A DNA stretch of 64,000 bases from Neobacillus rhizophilus (GCF_018343535.1 NZ_JAGYPF010000004.1:641666-705665); one strand, 5' to 3'. Counted from the first letter of the stretch, positions 53,308 to 62,699 are shown. Numbers and translations: made by a program. The notes: generated by a model not told the origin, from the letters alone.

Positions 53308-55296
53308 TTGGAAACGGAAATGCTGAAAGGGAAGTTGCTTTGGGAGCCCTCCCAACAAACGATAAATCAGTCGAATATAAAGAAATTTATGATGTGGCTG
53401 GAGGAAAATCGAGGGCTGAAATTTGAAGATTACAATCAATTGTGGGATTGGTCTGTAACAGAAATTGAAAATTTTTGGACAGCTATTTGGGAGTTTTTTA
53501 ATATAAAATCAGAAACAGATTACACTTCTGTTTTATCCGGAAATAAAATGCCAAACGTAAAATGGTTTGAGGGAGCCACTTTAAACTATGCAGAGCATGT
53601 ATTCAGGAATGAAGATCCAGAAAAAGCTGCTGTCATTCATCAATCCGAGATTCGTCCAGTTCAGGAAGTTACCTGGGCTGAACTAAGAAAGAAAACAGCT
53701 GCAATAGCTACATATTTAAAGTCATTAGGGGTCAAAAGTGGGGATCGGGTCGTAGGCTATGCACCCAACATTCCTGAAACGTTAACTTCATTTCTGGCAT
53801 GTGCTAGTATTGGGGCTGTTTGGTCGAGCTGTGCACCTGAATTTGGCATTCAAAGTGTCATTGACCGGTTTAAGCAAATTGAACCAACGGTCATGATTGC
53901 TGTTGATGGCTATCAGTATGGGGGTAAGAGATATGACCGGTTGGAGCTTGTCAAAAAGATACAAGCTGACCTTCCATCACTAAAAAAGACAATTCTAGTT
54001 CCCTATCTAGAAACGCAACCGGAAATATCCGAGTTGAATAATACAGTCCTTTGGGAGCAGGTTATTTCTGATAATGATGATGCCATTTTAACATTCGAGC
54101 CGGTGCCTTTTAATCATCCACTCTGGATCCTATATTCATCAGGTACGACCGGAAAACCTAAAGGGATTGTACAAGGTCAGGGGGGAATCCTGCTTGAGCA
54201 TCTAAAATTCCTCGGTCTTCAAGTGGATCTTAAGAAGGGCGATCGTTTTTTTTGGTACACCACAACAGGCTGGATGATGTGGAACGTAACCGTTAGCGGG
54301 TTACTGACAGGCGCGGCCATTGTTTTGTATGATGGAAATCCAAGCTACCCAAATGATGAAACATTGTGGAGCCTTGCCGAATCTACAAAAATGACAACCT
54401 TTGGCACCAGTGCCAGCTTTTTAATGGCCAGTTTGAAAGCAGGAATTAAACCAAAAGAACAATTTGACCTTTCTCATTTAAGAAGCATAGGCTCTACAGG
54501 TTCACCACTGCCTGAAAGCGGATTTGACTGGGTTTATGAGTATGTAAAAGAAGATATATGGCTGACTTCTACTAGCGGTGGAACAGATATTTGTTCCGGG
54601 TTTGTGGGGGGAAGCCCGACCCTGCCTGTTTATTCCGGGGAAATTCAAGCTCGTGTTTTGGGATCAGCTGTGAAGGCATTTAATGATGCGGGAGAAGGAG
54701 TGATCAATGAAATCGGTGAACTTGTGGTAACCGAACCGATGCCGTCCATGCCCATTTATTTTTGGAATGATAAGAATGGAGTACGCTATAAAGAGAGTTA
54801 CTTTGATGTTTACCCTGATATTTGGAGACATGGGGATTTTATCGAGATTACCGATAGAGGATCGGCGATCATTTACGGCCGCTCAGATGCGACGATTAAC
54901 CGTGGAGGTATTCGAATGGGTACAAGTGAAATATATAGTGCTCTTGAAAGTATTCCAGAAGTAATCGATAGTTTAATTGTAGATATTCCAATAAGCGCCG
55001 AACAATCATACATGCCTTTATTTATCGTTTTAAAGGAAGGCTTCAGCATTACAGATGAATTGAAAACTAGAATTAATCAATCCATTCGGCAAAACTGTTC
55101 TCCAAGGCACGTACCGAATGAAATTTTTCCTGTAAATGAACTGCCGAAAACACTGAACGGCAAGAAAATAGAGGTGCCGATTAAAAAAATATTAATGGGT
55201 GTACCTATTGAGCAAGCTGTTAACTTGGGTTCCCTGAACAATCCAGAAACGTTGGATTACTTTGTTGAATTTAAAAGATTGTTAGAATCTAGATAA
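53308..55296 (+). CDS. Acetoacetyl-CoA synthetase (acetoacetate-CoA ligase)
   Basis: 662 residues, the typical AACS length. The N-terminal ACAS_N-like region has MPNVKWFEGATLNYAEHVF; the ATP-binding motif is LYSSGTTGKPKGIVQG, and STSGGTDICSGFVGG, WRHGDFIEITDRG and the C-terminal lysine loop LPKTLNGKKIEVP follow. It activates acetoacetate with ATP and CoA, so the ring-cleavage branch probably releases acetoacetate. GGAGGGATC precedes the TTG start. A REP-type hairpin terminator follows. Confidence 0.9.
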   Translation: METEMLKGKLLWEPSQQTINQSNIKKFMMWLEENRGLKFEDYNQLWDWSVTEIENFWTAIWEFFNIKSETDYTSVLSGNKMPNVKWFEGATLNYAEHVFRNEDPEKAAVIHQSEIRPVQEVTWAELRKKTAAIATYLKSLGVKSGDRVVGYAPNIPETLTSFLACASIGAVWSSCAPEFGIQSVIDRFKQIEPTVMIAVDGYQYGGKRYDRLELVKKIQADLPSLKKTILVPYLETQPEISELNNTVLWEQVISDNDDAILTFEPVPFNHPLWILYSSGTTGKPKGIVQGQGGILLEHLKFLGLQVDLKKGDRFFWYTTTGWMMWNVTVSGLLTGAAIVLYDGNPSYPNDETLWSLAESTKMTTFGTSASFLMASLKAGIKPKEQFDLSHLRSIGSTGSPLPESGFDWVYEYVKEDIWLTSTSGGTDICSGFVGGSPTLPVYSGEIQARVLGSAVKAFNDAGEGVINEIGELVVTEPMPSMPIYFWNDKNGVRYKESYFDVYPDIWRHGDFIEITDRGSAIIYGRSDATINRGGIRMGTSEIYSALESIPEVIDSLIVDIPISAEQSYMPLFIVLKEGFSITDELKTRINQSIRQNCSPRHVPNEIFPVNELPKTLNGKKIEVPIKKILMGVPIEQAVNLGSLNNPETLDYFVEFKRLLESR

Positions 55297-55307
55297 GGAA
55301 GCACAGG

Positions 55308-55360
55308 GACGGTTCTTCTGCCTCAAAAACTGAGGCAAGGGGTACCGTCTTGTTTTTTAA
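55308..55360 (+). terminator. REP-derived terminator after the AACS gene
   Basis: GGGACGGTTCTTCTGCCTC pairs with GAGGCAAGGGGTACCGTC and runs into TTGTTTTTT. It is another copy of the GGGACGGTTCT repeat, here usable as a terminator. Confidence 0.7.
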
Positions 55361-55560
55361 CTTCATCTGCTGAAAACCTAGATTCTTTTATACAAATAAA
55401 AGCTTTAAAAATTTTTAGCCACTTATTGTGAATTATAAAGAGGGGGATTGTCGGCAAATTAGAGGGCAGCATTCCAGTAATTAAGAAATATGAAAAGACT
55501 AGCTCCGATTTTTAAGCTAGTCTTTCTTTATCGCATTTCCTTGATATTATTAACGTGGTT

Positions 55561-57366
55561 CTAGGAACTGGATTCATCATAGGAACTGGATTCAACATAG
55601 GAACTGGACTCATCATAGGAACTCGATTCATAATGGGAACTGGACTCATCATGGTCTTCTTTACATCCACATTGTTCGTATTCCTCTTGACAGCATTGAG
55701 TAAACGAATCATCCGGACACATTTCTGGAATCGGAATGCACGGGTCGAAATTCGGATTTTGGAGTACTTCATACGGACGCATCATTTCGTGATCCTCGTG
55801 TTCAAGGATATGACAATGCCAAGGATAGATTCCAGTAAATGGTCCAAAGCGGGCAATAATACGAGTGACTTCTTCAGGATTGGCACGAACGATATCTTTC
55901 CAACCTCTTTCATTAGGATCTGGCTCACGTGCAGGACCTACAATAGCGATATTTCCATTTTCATCTACTGTAATGGGTTCACGATTAAGGATTTGGAATT
56001 GGACGAGGTGCAAGTGAATGGGATGTGTGTCACCCGTCAGGTTGTACAGCTCCCATACTTCCACTGTACCATTATAAGGGGTTTCAGTAATCGGTAATTC
56101 ATTCCACTCCATACCGTTCAGTAAAAGCTTCAAGCGGGCAGGAAATTCTGGATCATCAATTTCCATTAAGAAGTTCTGTCTAACCGTCACACCATTTGGT
56201 TCGAGTCTCTCTAAGCAGCTTAATTTTTTAGGAATTTGACTTTTATCTGATTTTGAGCGTTTTTTACGAACTCGAAATTCCATAATTTGCGGAAGGGGAG
56301 GGCTATCAGGGGAGCCATTAGGGAATGGTGCTGGTGCGTCGTTTGTTAAGATGATTTTTTGACCTCGATGTTTTGAAAAATCCACAATAACATCTGCACG
56401 TTCCCCTGGAGCAAGTAATAGCCCTGTGGCATTGGAAACTTTAACAGGTTTCTCTAGAAAGCCGCCATCCGTTCCTATTTGAATAAAATCTTGGCCGGAG
56501 CTTAGCCGTAATCGGTAAAACCGGGCATTAGAGCCGTTCAAGATACGGAAACGGTATTTTCGTGGTTCCACTTCAAGATAGGGCCATACTTTTCCATTAA
56601 CTAAAGCAGTATTACCGAAAAACTCAGGAACGACAGATGGATTGGGTAATGCACTTTCATCAAATGGTGGAGGTGGCTCCGGAGCTGGAAAAATTGGTGG
56701 AGGCGGCTGTTGTGCTGGAGGTGGTTGATGGCCTGGCTGCGATGGATAGAAAAGCTCACCATTAGGATAGAATGACCGATCCTGGATCACTAACGGTATT
56801 TCATATTTTCCACGTGGGAGATTCAGTTTCTCCTCTTTTTTATCTCGAATCAGATAAAAGCCGGCAAGCCCTGCATAAACATTTAATCTGGTAATCCCAA
56901 TTGCATGGTCGTGATACCAGAGCGTTGTGGGACGCTGACAATTAGGATAGTAGTAAACTTCATGCAAGAATTTAGTGCCAAAATTCTTGAAATTTCGCGT
57001 AAACCAGGCTTCTGGATATCCGTCGTTTTCCGGTCGTACACGTCCACCGTGTAAATGTACAACCGTTCTAACAGACGGTTCGCTGGGTTCTGCACCATGA
57101 ACCGTTCTATCCACGGGCAGAAGATGTTCAAAAGGCAATTCGTTTTCCCACTTGACAAAAATAGGCTGATTCCTGAGAACTTCAAATGTAGGACCAGGAT
57201 ACATTCCGTTATAACCCCAAACTGTAGTAGGCGGTAAGTCTCTGTGTAACTTTTGTCTAACTTGCTTCATCGTTACCTCATAGAAGGGGATACCGTCTCG
57301 ATAACCAACAGGTTGTATCACGGAAGGCAGAGGCAAAGCATCAACAAACTTCGTTAAAAACGACAA
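55561..57366 (-). CDS. cotA: CotA-type multicopper oxidase (spore coat laccase) with extra C-terminal tail
   Basis: 601 residues; CotA is usually a little over 510. The copper sites are HLHGG, WYHDHA, HPIHLHLVQF and the terminal HCHILEHEDHEMM (type I Cys/His). A Pro-rich insert (HQPPPAQQPPPPIFPAPEPP, about 215-234) lies in the interdomain linker. After the last copper site comes a tail with CPDDSFTQCCQEEYEQCGC, then a Ser/Tyr/Glu repeat (DESSS, YDESSS, YVESSS). The TTG start has AAAGGAG 10 nt upstream. It should oxidise phenolics and bilirubin-like compounds on the spore outer coat; the tail may mediate coat attachment or cross-linking. Confidence 0.9.
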   Translation of the reverse strand: MSFLTKFVDALPLPSVIQPVGYRDGIPFYEVTMKQVRQKLHRDLPPTTVWGYNGMYPGPTFEVLRNQPIFVKWENELPFEHLLPVDRTVHGAEPSEPSVRTVVHLHGGRVRPENDGYPEAWFTRNFKNFGTKFLHEVYYYPNCQRPTTLWYHDHAIGITRLNVYAGLAGFYLIRDKKEEKLNLPRGKYEIPLVIQDRSFYPNGELFYPSQPGHQPPPAQQPPPPIFPAPEPPPPFDESALPNPSVVPEFFGNTALVNGKVWPYLEVEPRKYRFRILNGSNARFYRLRLSSGQDFIQIGTDGGFLEKPVKVSNATGLLLAPGERADVIVDFSKHRGQKIILTNDAPAPFPNGSPDSPPLPQIMEFRVRKKRSKSDKSQIPKKLSCLERLEPNGVTVRQNFLMEIDDPEFPARLKLLLNGMEWNELPITETPYNGTVEVWELYNLTGDTHPIHLHLVQFQILNREPITVDENGNIAIVGPAREPDPNERGWKDIVRANPEEVTRIIARFGPFTGIYPWHCHILEHEDHEMMRPYEVLQNPNFDPCIPIPEMCPDDSFTQCCQEEYEQCGCKEDHDESSSHYESSSYDESSSYVESSSYDESSS

Positions 57367-57468
57367 TATTTAGCTGCTCCTTTCAAAAACAGATTCAATG
57401 TTTATCCTATGCATGTACAATAAATCTGTTTGGATATTCGTATATACTTTAAACAGCTTATTTAATGA

Positions 57469-57577
57469 TGAGGCATGGGGACGGTTCTTTTGCTTCACTT
57501 TTTGTCTGCTTGTACGAGAGGAAATTTGGTTAATTTATAACATGAGTCAGCTTTTAGATCATGAGAACCGTCACCGC
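57469..57577. repeat. Inverted pair of REP-like sequences
   Basis: GAGGCATGGGGACGGTTCTT at 57469 and ATGAGAACCGTCACC near 57562 face each other across about 70 bp of unrelated AT-rich DNA. This resembles the framing of the 500-bp element at 45062. Confidence 0.65.
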
Positions 57578-57610
57578 GCACCAGAAAATTGTTGGAATGG
57601 ATATTAAATG

Positions 57611-57673
57611 GGTTTAACCGTAACCATTCTGTCATTTAACCGAAAAAAATAATCCACCCTTGAGGTGGATTAT
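57611..57673 (+). pseudogene. Truncated copy of the type I toxin gene
   Basis: 57611-57663 matches 1475-1527 with one mismatch in 53 bases, giving the last 13 codons of the toxin and its stop. The following hairpin is shortened to AATCCACC/GGTGGATT. The promoter, leader and N-terminal half are missing, so no toxin can be made. The antisense terminator with its T tract on the minus strand is kept. Confidence 0.85.
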
Positions 57674-57691
57674 TACGCCTATTAGGTATCA

Positions 57692-58093
57692 TCAGTCCGT
57701 CGTTAAAACTGCTGCCTGTTCATAACAACCTAAATGCTCATTCCAAATAAAATAACCATCTCCCAATTCTACACTAGATGGATAGGAAACATCGTTGTTA
57801 TCATCTTGAGCTTTGTTTTTCGCTTCCTGGTTTAGAAATTCCATCAACTCCGCTTGATTTATCAATCGGCATACATGATGTAGGGCAATCGATTGTTCAT
57901 TTGCTAACTTATATTCTTTTACAATCGCAGTCTTGAAAGGGGCATTAAAATGTAACATGATTTTTAGATCGCTAAAATAAAGAACACCGAATATACTTTT
58001 CAGCTTTAGTGAGCCAACATTAAATTCTCTTTCAGATACCCAATCTTTACAGCCAGTTAACGGATTATAAATAAAATAAAGTTTTTCATACAT
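57692..58093 (-). CDS. Hypothetical protein, 133 aa
   Basis: Starts MYEKLYFIYNPLTGCKDWVS with AATGGAG 9 nt upstream; 17 upstream in-frame codons are unlikely. A soluble protein rich in aromatic residues, with a central LSxLKLKSIFGVLYF-like strand region and an acidic C-terminus (ELGDGYFIWNEHLGCYEQAA). No family recognised. It is divergent from the ABM gene at 58601. Confidence 0.6.
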   Translation of the reverse strand: MYEKLYFIYNPLTGCKDWVSEREFNVGSLKLKSIFGVLYFSDLKIMLHFNAPFKTAIVKEYKLANEQSIALHHVCRLINQAELMEFLNQEAKNKAQDDNNDVSYPSSVELGDGYFIWNEHLGCYEQAAVLTTD

Positions 58094-58144
58094 GCAATAT
58101 TCTCCATTCCTATGAAACATTTTAAATGATTTAATGGAGTTCAT

Positions 58145-58600
58145 GATTAACTAAAATCAACACTCCAAAACAATCGACTCATGTTTCTCCATACCATTAT
58201 TTTTGGTTTAACTAAACCTTTAAGCTGTTTATCTATTACTTCTAAGGTATTTTATTTTGTAGATACCATGCGCAACATAGATGACTAATTCTACTATATT
58301 AAACATGATCGCTTTTCTCATTACTCTAATTGTTAACCAAGTTCACTAATTATATTTTAATTAAAATAAATCATAATGTCAACTTAGTTGACATTATGGG
58401 GTGGATTTTTAAAGGCATCGTTCTAAACTCGAAATTATGTTAGAGGAAAAAGGTTTAGAATGTCTACTGAAAAAGATTTAGACAGTATTGTTTAAAAACT
58501 ATCGCTGGCGTTTCTTATTCAAGGAACAAAGTTTAGTGTAATAAAATGTATAATGAAAAAGGAAGAATTTAAGAAATCAGTGAACCTGGGGGAACGAAAT
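58145..58600. other. Divergent regulatory region
   Basis: About 450 AT-rich bases between divergent genes, holding one perfect palindrome (58373-58399) and otherwise no gene. Confidence 0.5.
58373..58399. promoter_or_regulatory. 27-bp perfect palindromic operator
   Basis: CATAATGTCAACT and AGTTGACATTATG are perfect 13-bp arms around one T. Such GTCAACTnAGTTGAC-type sites suit dimeric MarR- or TetR-type repressors. No regulator gene of that kind lies next to it, so the regulator may be elsewhere. Confidence 0.65.
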
Positions 58601-58903
58601 ATGAGTGGAATTGCAAAAACTCCTGAACCACCTTATTACGCAGTAATTTTTGCATCACAGCGAACTGAGGGTGACAGAGGTTACGGAAAAATGGCGGACA
58701 AAATGGTAGAGTTAGCTTCTCAGCAGAAGGGATTCTTAGGGGTAGAAAGTGCTCTTGATGGGGAGTTAGGAATTACAGTTTCATATTGGGACTCTTTAGA
58801 ATCCATAAAAGTTTGGAAGGAAAATTCAACCCATAGAATGGTACAAGAAAAGGGAAAAACAGAATGGTATAAAAATTTTTCTCTTAGGGTTTGTAAAGTA
58901 TAA
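58601..58903 (+). CDS. ABM domain protein, 100 aa
   Basis: Starts MSGIAKTPEPPYYAVIFAS with GGGGGAAC 9 nt upstream. YYAVIFASQRTEGDRGYGKM, QKGFLGVESALDGELGITVS and YWDSLESIKVWKE show the antibiotic biosynthesis monooxygenase (EthD/heme-degrading-like) fold. Paralogue in fold only of the ABM gene at 50763. Probably protects against a small reactive compound; the palindromic operator 200 nt upstream may control it. Confidence 0.75.
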   Translation: MSGIAKTPEPPYYAVIFASQRTEGDRGYGKMADKMVELASQQKGFLGVESALDGELGITVSYWDSLESIKVWKENSTHRMVQEKGKTEWYKNFSLRVCKV

Positions 58904-59331
58904 AGACATAAATTTTTTGAAATGTAATTAATTATTTTACATATTAGAGAAAAGTGGGTTTGTTAATGTAAGAGAACCACCAATAATGGCAATCAATTAT
59001 GTTAATATGCCAGATAAACAATACATTATTCGGGATTGCTGCCCCAATTTTTGGATAGGTTGTGAAATAAAGTACTGAAGCTATCAAGGGCAATAGGGTG
59101 AAGATTGGGTATGCTGCGGCAATCCCTTTTTTGTTTGTTAAGAAGGGAACTAGAGAAGAAATATTAGTACATTTTAATGATATAAATGAATATTAGTTTT
59201 TAACTTAGTTAAAAGAATTAAAACCAGAAATACTAAACACTACTACAATTTTGACTGTAGTTTTTTCCATTAATAAAAATAAAATGTAAGGTGATGATAT
59301 AGAAGTATTAAAAATAAAAGGAGAGATTCTT
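58904..59331. other. Intergenic region
   Basis: 428 AT-rich bases. A GGGATTGC/GCAATCCC pair (about 59032 and 59120) with T-rich DNA after it could be a weak terminator. Otherwise nothing recognised. Confidence 0.4.
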
Positions 59332-59538
59332 ATGAGTCAAATTGATGTAAATCAACTAAATCAAGCAAAAGCAAATGTAACACTCACCCAGGAATTATTA
59401 ACAAAAGCAATTGAAAAGGCAAATTCCGATCCTATACTCTCCCAGGAGGCGATTAAACAGGCATCAAATGAAATTTCATCTGCTTTAACCGCCGTAACAC
59501 AAGTACAAAAGTCAACTCAAGTCCAATTGCCAGAGTAA
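59332..59538 (+). CDS. Small helical protein, 68 aa
   Basis: Strong AAAGGAGAG before the ATG. The protein is a soluble all-helical peptide rich in Gln, Asn and Ala (QLNQAKANVTLTQELLTKAI, SNEISSALTAVTQVQKSTQ), and could form a coiled coil. It resembles small Bacillus spore or stationary-phase proteins in composition, but no family is recognised. A terminator follows. Confidence 0.6.
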   Translation: MSQIDVNQLNQAKANVTLTQELLTKAIEKANSDPILSQEAIKQASNEISSALTAVTQVQKSTQVQLPE

Positions 59539-59579
59539 TTAAAAAGTTTTTACCTAATACAATTGAATAAAAAAGCTGC

Positions 59580-59612
59580 AAATCCCTAAGACAATGTCAG
59601 GGGATTTTATTG
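59580..59612 (+). terminator. Intrinsic terminator
   Basis: AAATCCCT/AGGGGATTT stem followed by TAT; moderate strength. Confidence 0.55.
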
Positions 59613-59971
59613 TGGGGAATAGTTGCTGGTTGTTCTTATACCAATGTGGTTAGTTGAATAAAATTTGTAAATTGTTACGTTTTTAAAACAAATGGACATA
59701 GATTTTAGTCAGGATAAAAGATAATGATGTAGAATCTAACTAGTTCATCCGAAGAATTTATATTAATGTGTTCAGTATGTGCATTAAATTTTATCTTCTC
59801 ATCAGTGTTTAAACCTCTCACATAAAGCCCTGAATTTTCCTCGCTTAGCAGGATATTGAGGGCTTTATCATGTCCGTAAAGACTCAAATGATGTTTTATT
59901 CTTAGGATTGAACGAATATTCTCCAAGAAAGTTTATATGTTACTTCTATTTTTTCGCTTATTCTCCATATT

Positions 59972-61510
59972 TCAGCTTTGGTGTTTTTCATGCCAAATCG
60001 ACCGAACCAACCGAATAATTTCCATACTTCCCTTCAGTGCCATAAGTACCGTCATCATCTTCAGCCATAGGAATACGTCTGGCTGAAAGATGGTTGCTAT
60101 ATGCCATACCGGTACCACTTGAGTCATACTCAACAATAGGATCATAAACAGACCTGCAAAATTCAGTACAATTCTTGCTATAACTTTGATAGATATTTTA
60201 GTATGGTTAGAATTGTCAGGACTCCATGGCCCAAGGCAGCGCTTCGCAGTTCTAGCTGTCGTATATAATAGCCATGCGCTGAGTATGAATAGTAATCCAT
60301 TTATAAGCATGTATTTCTGTGAAATGCTTAGACCTGATTCTCCAATCGGCTGTTCATTCAGCAAATTTATGACCCCGGAGGCAATGTGGGTAGTCGTAAT
60401 AACATGTGTATCGGGCCATTCGGCATCGATTGCGTCAAGGACGTTAGCGAATACAATAACTCCTAGTTGTTGTTCCGGAACTATAAAAGTTTGGGCTTGG
60501 AAGCCTAATGAGCCGCCGGGCGAACCGATAACCCGTAAACCGTTAATATCATCTGACGACCATCCCATGGCGTACGTTCCCGGAACAGGTTCGGTCTGCA
60601 TTAGACGTATGCTTTCCGAAGTGAGCACGGTATCTTCTTCAAATCGGCCTCCATTCATCTGGGCAATCAAGTAATGGCTCATGTCCTTCGCGCTGGTATA
60701 CATGTAGCCCGCCGGCGAATCCCCTCCAATATAAACAAAGGGGCCATCGTAGGCAACGTTGTATCCAAATATCCGACGGTAGGGCGTAGCCAGTCCGTGT
60801 GCAGCCGCTTCTTCGAGCGTAACGTAGCTGTCTTGCATAGACAGGGGCTCGAAAATATGTTCCTTTACATAGTCTCCATAGGACTGGCCGGATACTCGTT
60901 GCACAATATAGCCAAGAAGTACATAATTTGCGTTCGAATAAGTGTAGGGATGTTCGGTTTGCTTGGTTTGCTTTAAAAACTTTTCAGCATAAGATAAAGC
61001 GTTTTTCTCTATGGCATCTTGATATTGATTGTTGACACTTGACAACGTGTTGCTAAAAGTTGAGATTTGGGTGAACCCGCTTGTTTGATTAAGCAACTGA
61101 CGTACACTAATAAACTCTGCCCCTTTAAAATTGGTGGGGAGATAGCGCTGTATAGGCGCATCTAAGTCAATTTTTCCTGATTCGGTAAGTTGCAGAACGG
61201 CAATAGCGGTAATCGACTTGCCAATCGAACCTAATCCGAAAGGTGTTTCAGGTGTTACAGGGCGACCCGATGAATCTGCTTGACCATATCCCTTAAGGTA
61301 AAGAATGCGATTACCCTGTACAATCCCGAGAGCCAGCCCCGGAAGACGTTGTCGTTTCATTTCACGGGCAATATAAGCATCTATTTCGGAGTAGACTGAA
61401 GTTCCAGATCGCTCTTCTTGCATGCTTCCATCACTTCGAGCTGAACTGAATAGGGGGAAGATGAACAGGCCAAAAAGGATTATGGCTACTATACTAAATT
61501 TCATTTTCAT
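59972..61510 (-). CDS. Serine hydrolase of the beta-lactamase/PBP-like family with C-terminal membrane helices
   Basis: 512 residues. Signal peptide at the N-terminus (MKFSIVAIILFGLFIFPLFS). The active site SxxK is SIGKS (near residue 95), followed by the YSN motif (HPYTYSNANYVLLGYI) and the later VIGSPGGSLGFQ corresponding to the third box. After residue 395 there are about three transmembrane helices. The family covers DD-peptidases and esterases of the cell surface. The start could be the ATG at 61510 or 61504; GGGATGG precedes both. It is followed 60 nt downstream in the operon order by nothing further on this strand; the CruF-like gene lies just upstream of it, so the two are likely co-transcribed. 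Confidence 0.82.
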   Translation of the reverse strand: MKMKFSIVAIILFGLFIFPLFSSARSDGSMQEERSGTSVYSEIDAYIAREMKRQRLPGLALGIVQGNRILYLKGYGQADSSGRPVTPETPFGLGSIGKSITAIAVLQLTESGKIDLDAPIQRYLPTNFKGAEFISVRQLLNQTSGFTQISTFSNTLSSVNNQYQDAIEKNALSYAEKFLKQTKQTEHPYTYSNANYVLLGYIVQRVSGQSYGDYVKEHIFEPLSMQDSYVTLEEAAAHGLATPYRRIFGYNVAYDGPFVYIGGDSPAGYMYTSAKDMSHYLIAQMNGGRFEEDTVLTSESIRLMQTEPVPGTYAMGWSSDDINGLRVIGSPGGSLGFQAQTFIVPEQQLGVIVFANVLDAIDAEWPDTHVITTTHIASGVINLLNEQPIGESGLSISQKYMLINGLLFILSAWLLYTTARTAKRCLGPWSPDNSNHTKISIKVIARIVLNFAGLFMILLLSMTQVVPVWHIATIFQPDVFLWLKMMTVLMALKGSMEIIRLVRSIWHEKHQS

Positions 61511-61571
61511 TCCATCCCAATTTATTATTCTGTAAACTATCCACGAATTGTTCCAACCCACTTGATTAACT

Positions 61572-62507
61572 CTAAAGAGATTTCCCTGGCAGCCGTTTCA
61601 CCTGATCATGTTTCAACTGATGTTTGTGAGTAGCAACAGCTGACCTTTGAAGCAGTTTCACGGATGATAATGATGCCACGAAGATCATCGTAAAGATTCC
61701 GACCGTAGCTTCCGCCTCAGCAATGCTTTTTGTATGCCAGACCACCCCCATTGCGTCAGTGACCAGTGTATTGCTGCTTTCGGACAGATAGGCCAAAACA
61801 AATCCCAACCCAGTCACGGCATACATGATGATAGCCTGAGCGTAGAAAGACCTTGGAAAAGCCTCTTCCTCCTTGTTGCTGTCAGTTCTGCGCAAACGAA
61901 GGAAGAGGGCAAACAATTGGAAGATTACATACACAGTGAAGTACCACCCCAAGAAGTTGGTGAGTGGCACCCCGAAGTAGCCGCCGCCTTGCTCCCAGAT
62001 CCAGAAATGATTGATTGTCGAGGCTGTTGGATCAAAGCCCAAATCCCAGGCTACCATGGCGAAGGAAGCAATAAACGGAACTGCGAACGTGGTGAACGCA
62101 CTGGATGTGCGATTAATATCACCAATCAGTACCGTGCCAAGCACCCAGGCGAGGTAGCCGATGGCGCAGTAGCTAGGGCCGATAAGCAGAGGCACCAGAA
62201 AGAGCTTGGGGCCAATCACGTCGGTGTAATAGTAGTGACCAAAAGGAAAGCCAGTCATAACACTGGTGTTTTCTAAGAGATTACTGACGACCAGACAAAT
62301 GACAATAAAAGTGAGAATGCCGCTCCATTTGTAGCTCATGGCCCCGTGGAGCAGCCCAAAAACGATTGTAATCAAAACCACGAACGGTATGGGAATGTGG
62401 AGAGGAAACACTTGATTCGCCAGTTTAACCACTGTATAAACCACAACCAGAATCCAAAGAACATAGGTCGATGCGTTTTTCATGAAATAGCGAATATTGC
62501 CAGTCAA
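61572..62507 (-). CDS. CruF-like carotenoid biosynthesis family membrane protein (DUF422)
   Basis: 311 residues, about eight helices. MTGFPFGHYYYTDVIGPKLF, then LFLVPLLIGPSYCAIGYLAW and MVAWDLGFDPTAS...WIWEQGGGYFGVPLTNFLGW, are the conserved features of the CruF/DUF422 family, which hydrates C50 and other carotenoid ends. A TTG start 8 nt after AGGAAGGAG is preferred over an upstream ATG with no site. No other carotenoid gene is near. It is 61 nt upstream of the serine hydrolase, so the two may form one unit. A non-carotenoid membrane role is possible. Confidence 0.78.
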   Translation of the reverse strand: MTGNIRYFMKNASTYVLWILVVVYTVVKLANQVFPLHIPIPFVVLITIVFGLLHGAMSYKWSGILTFIVICLVVSNLLENTSVMTGFPFGHYYYTDVIGPKLFLVPLLIGPSYCAIGYLAWVLGTVLIGDINRTSSAFTTFAVPFIASFAMVAWDLGFDPTASTINHFWIWEQGGGYFGVPLTNFLGWYFTVYVIFQLFALFLRLRRTDSNKEEEAFPRSFYAQAIIMYAVTGLGFVLAYLSESSNTLVTDAMGVVWHTKSIAEAEATVGIFTMIFVASLSSVKLLQRSAVATHKHQLKHDQVKRLPGKSL

Positions 62508-62699
62508 GGGAGATTCTCCTTCCTGTTTAACGTGCATGGTGCATGTTTATGGTTTAAATGTTACGGATGTACAGGTGCTTTGAATTCAGCTAAATCAAAA
62601 ATTCTTTGCTGTCTGTGGTTACTGTCTTGGAATAAGAATAAAGAGAACGAGGATACAGGATATTCCATATAGAGCTTATACATACAATTAAAGGTCCGG

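Larger units (their letters stand above)
57367..57691. other. Intergenic region with REP pair and toxin remnant
   Basis: 325 bases upstream of cotA. It holds an inverted REP pair (57469-57577) and a truncated toxin copy (57611-57673). No gene is evident. Confidence 0.5.

Noticed and set aside
57398-57607. 69-codon frame upstream of cotA
   Set aside because: It runs through the REP pair and has no ribosome binding site.
59705-59926. 73-codon minus-strand frame between 59.7 and 59.9 kb
   Set aside because: TTG start without a clear ribosome binding site and no recognisable motif. It could be a remnant, but coding cannot be supported.
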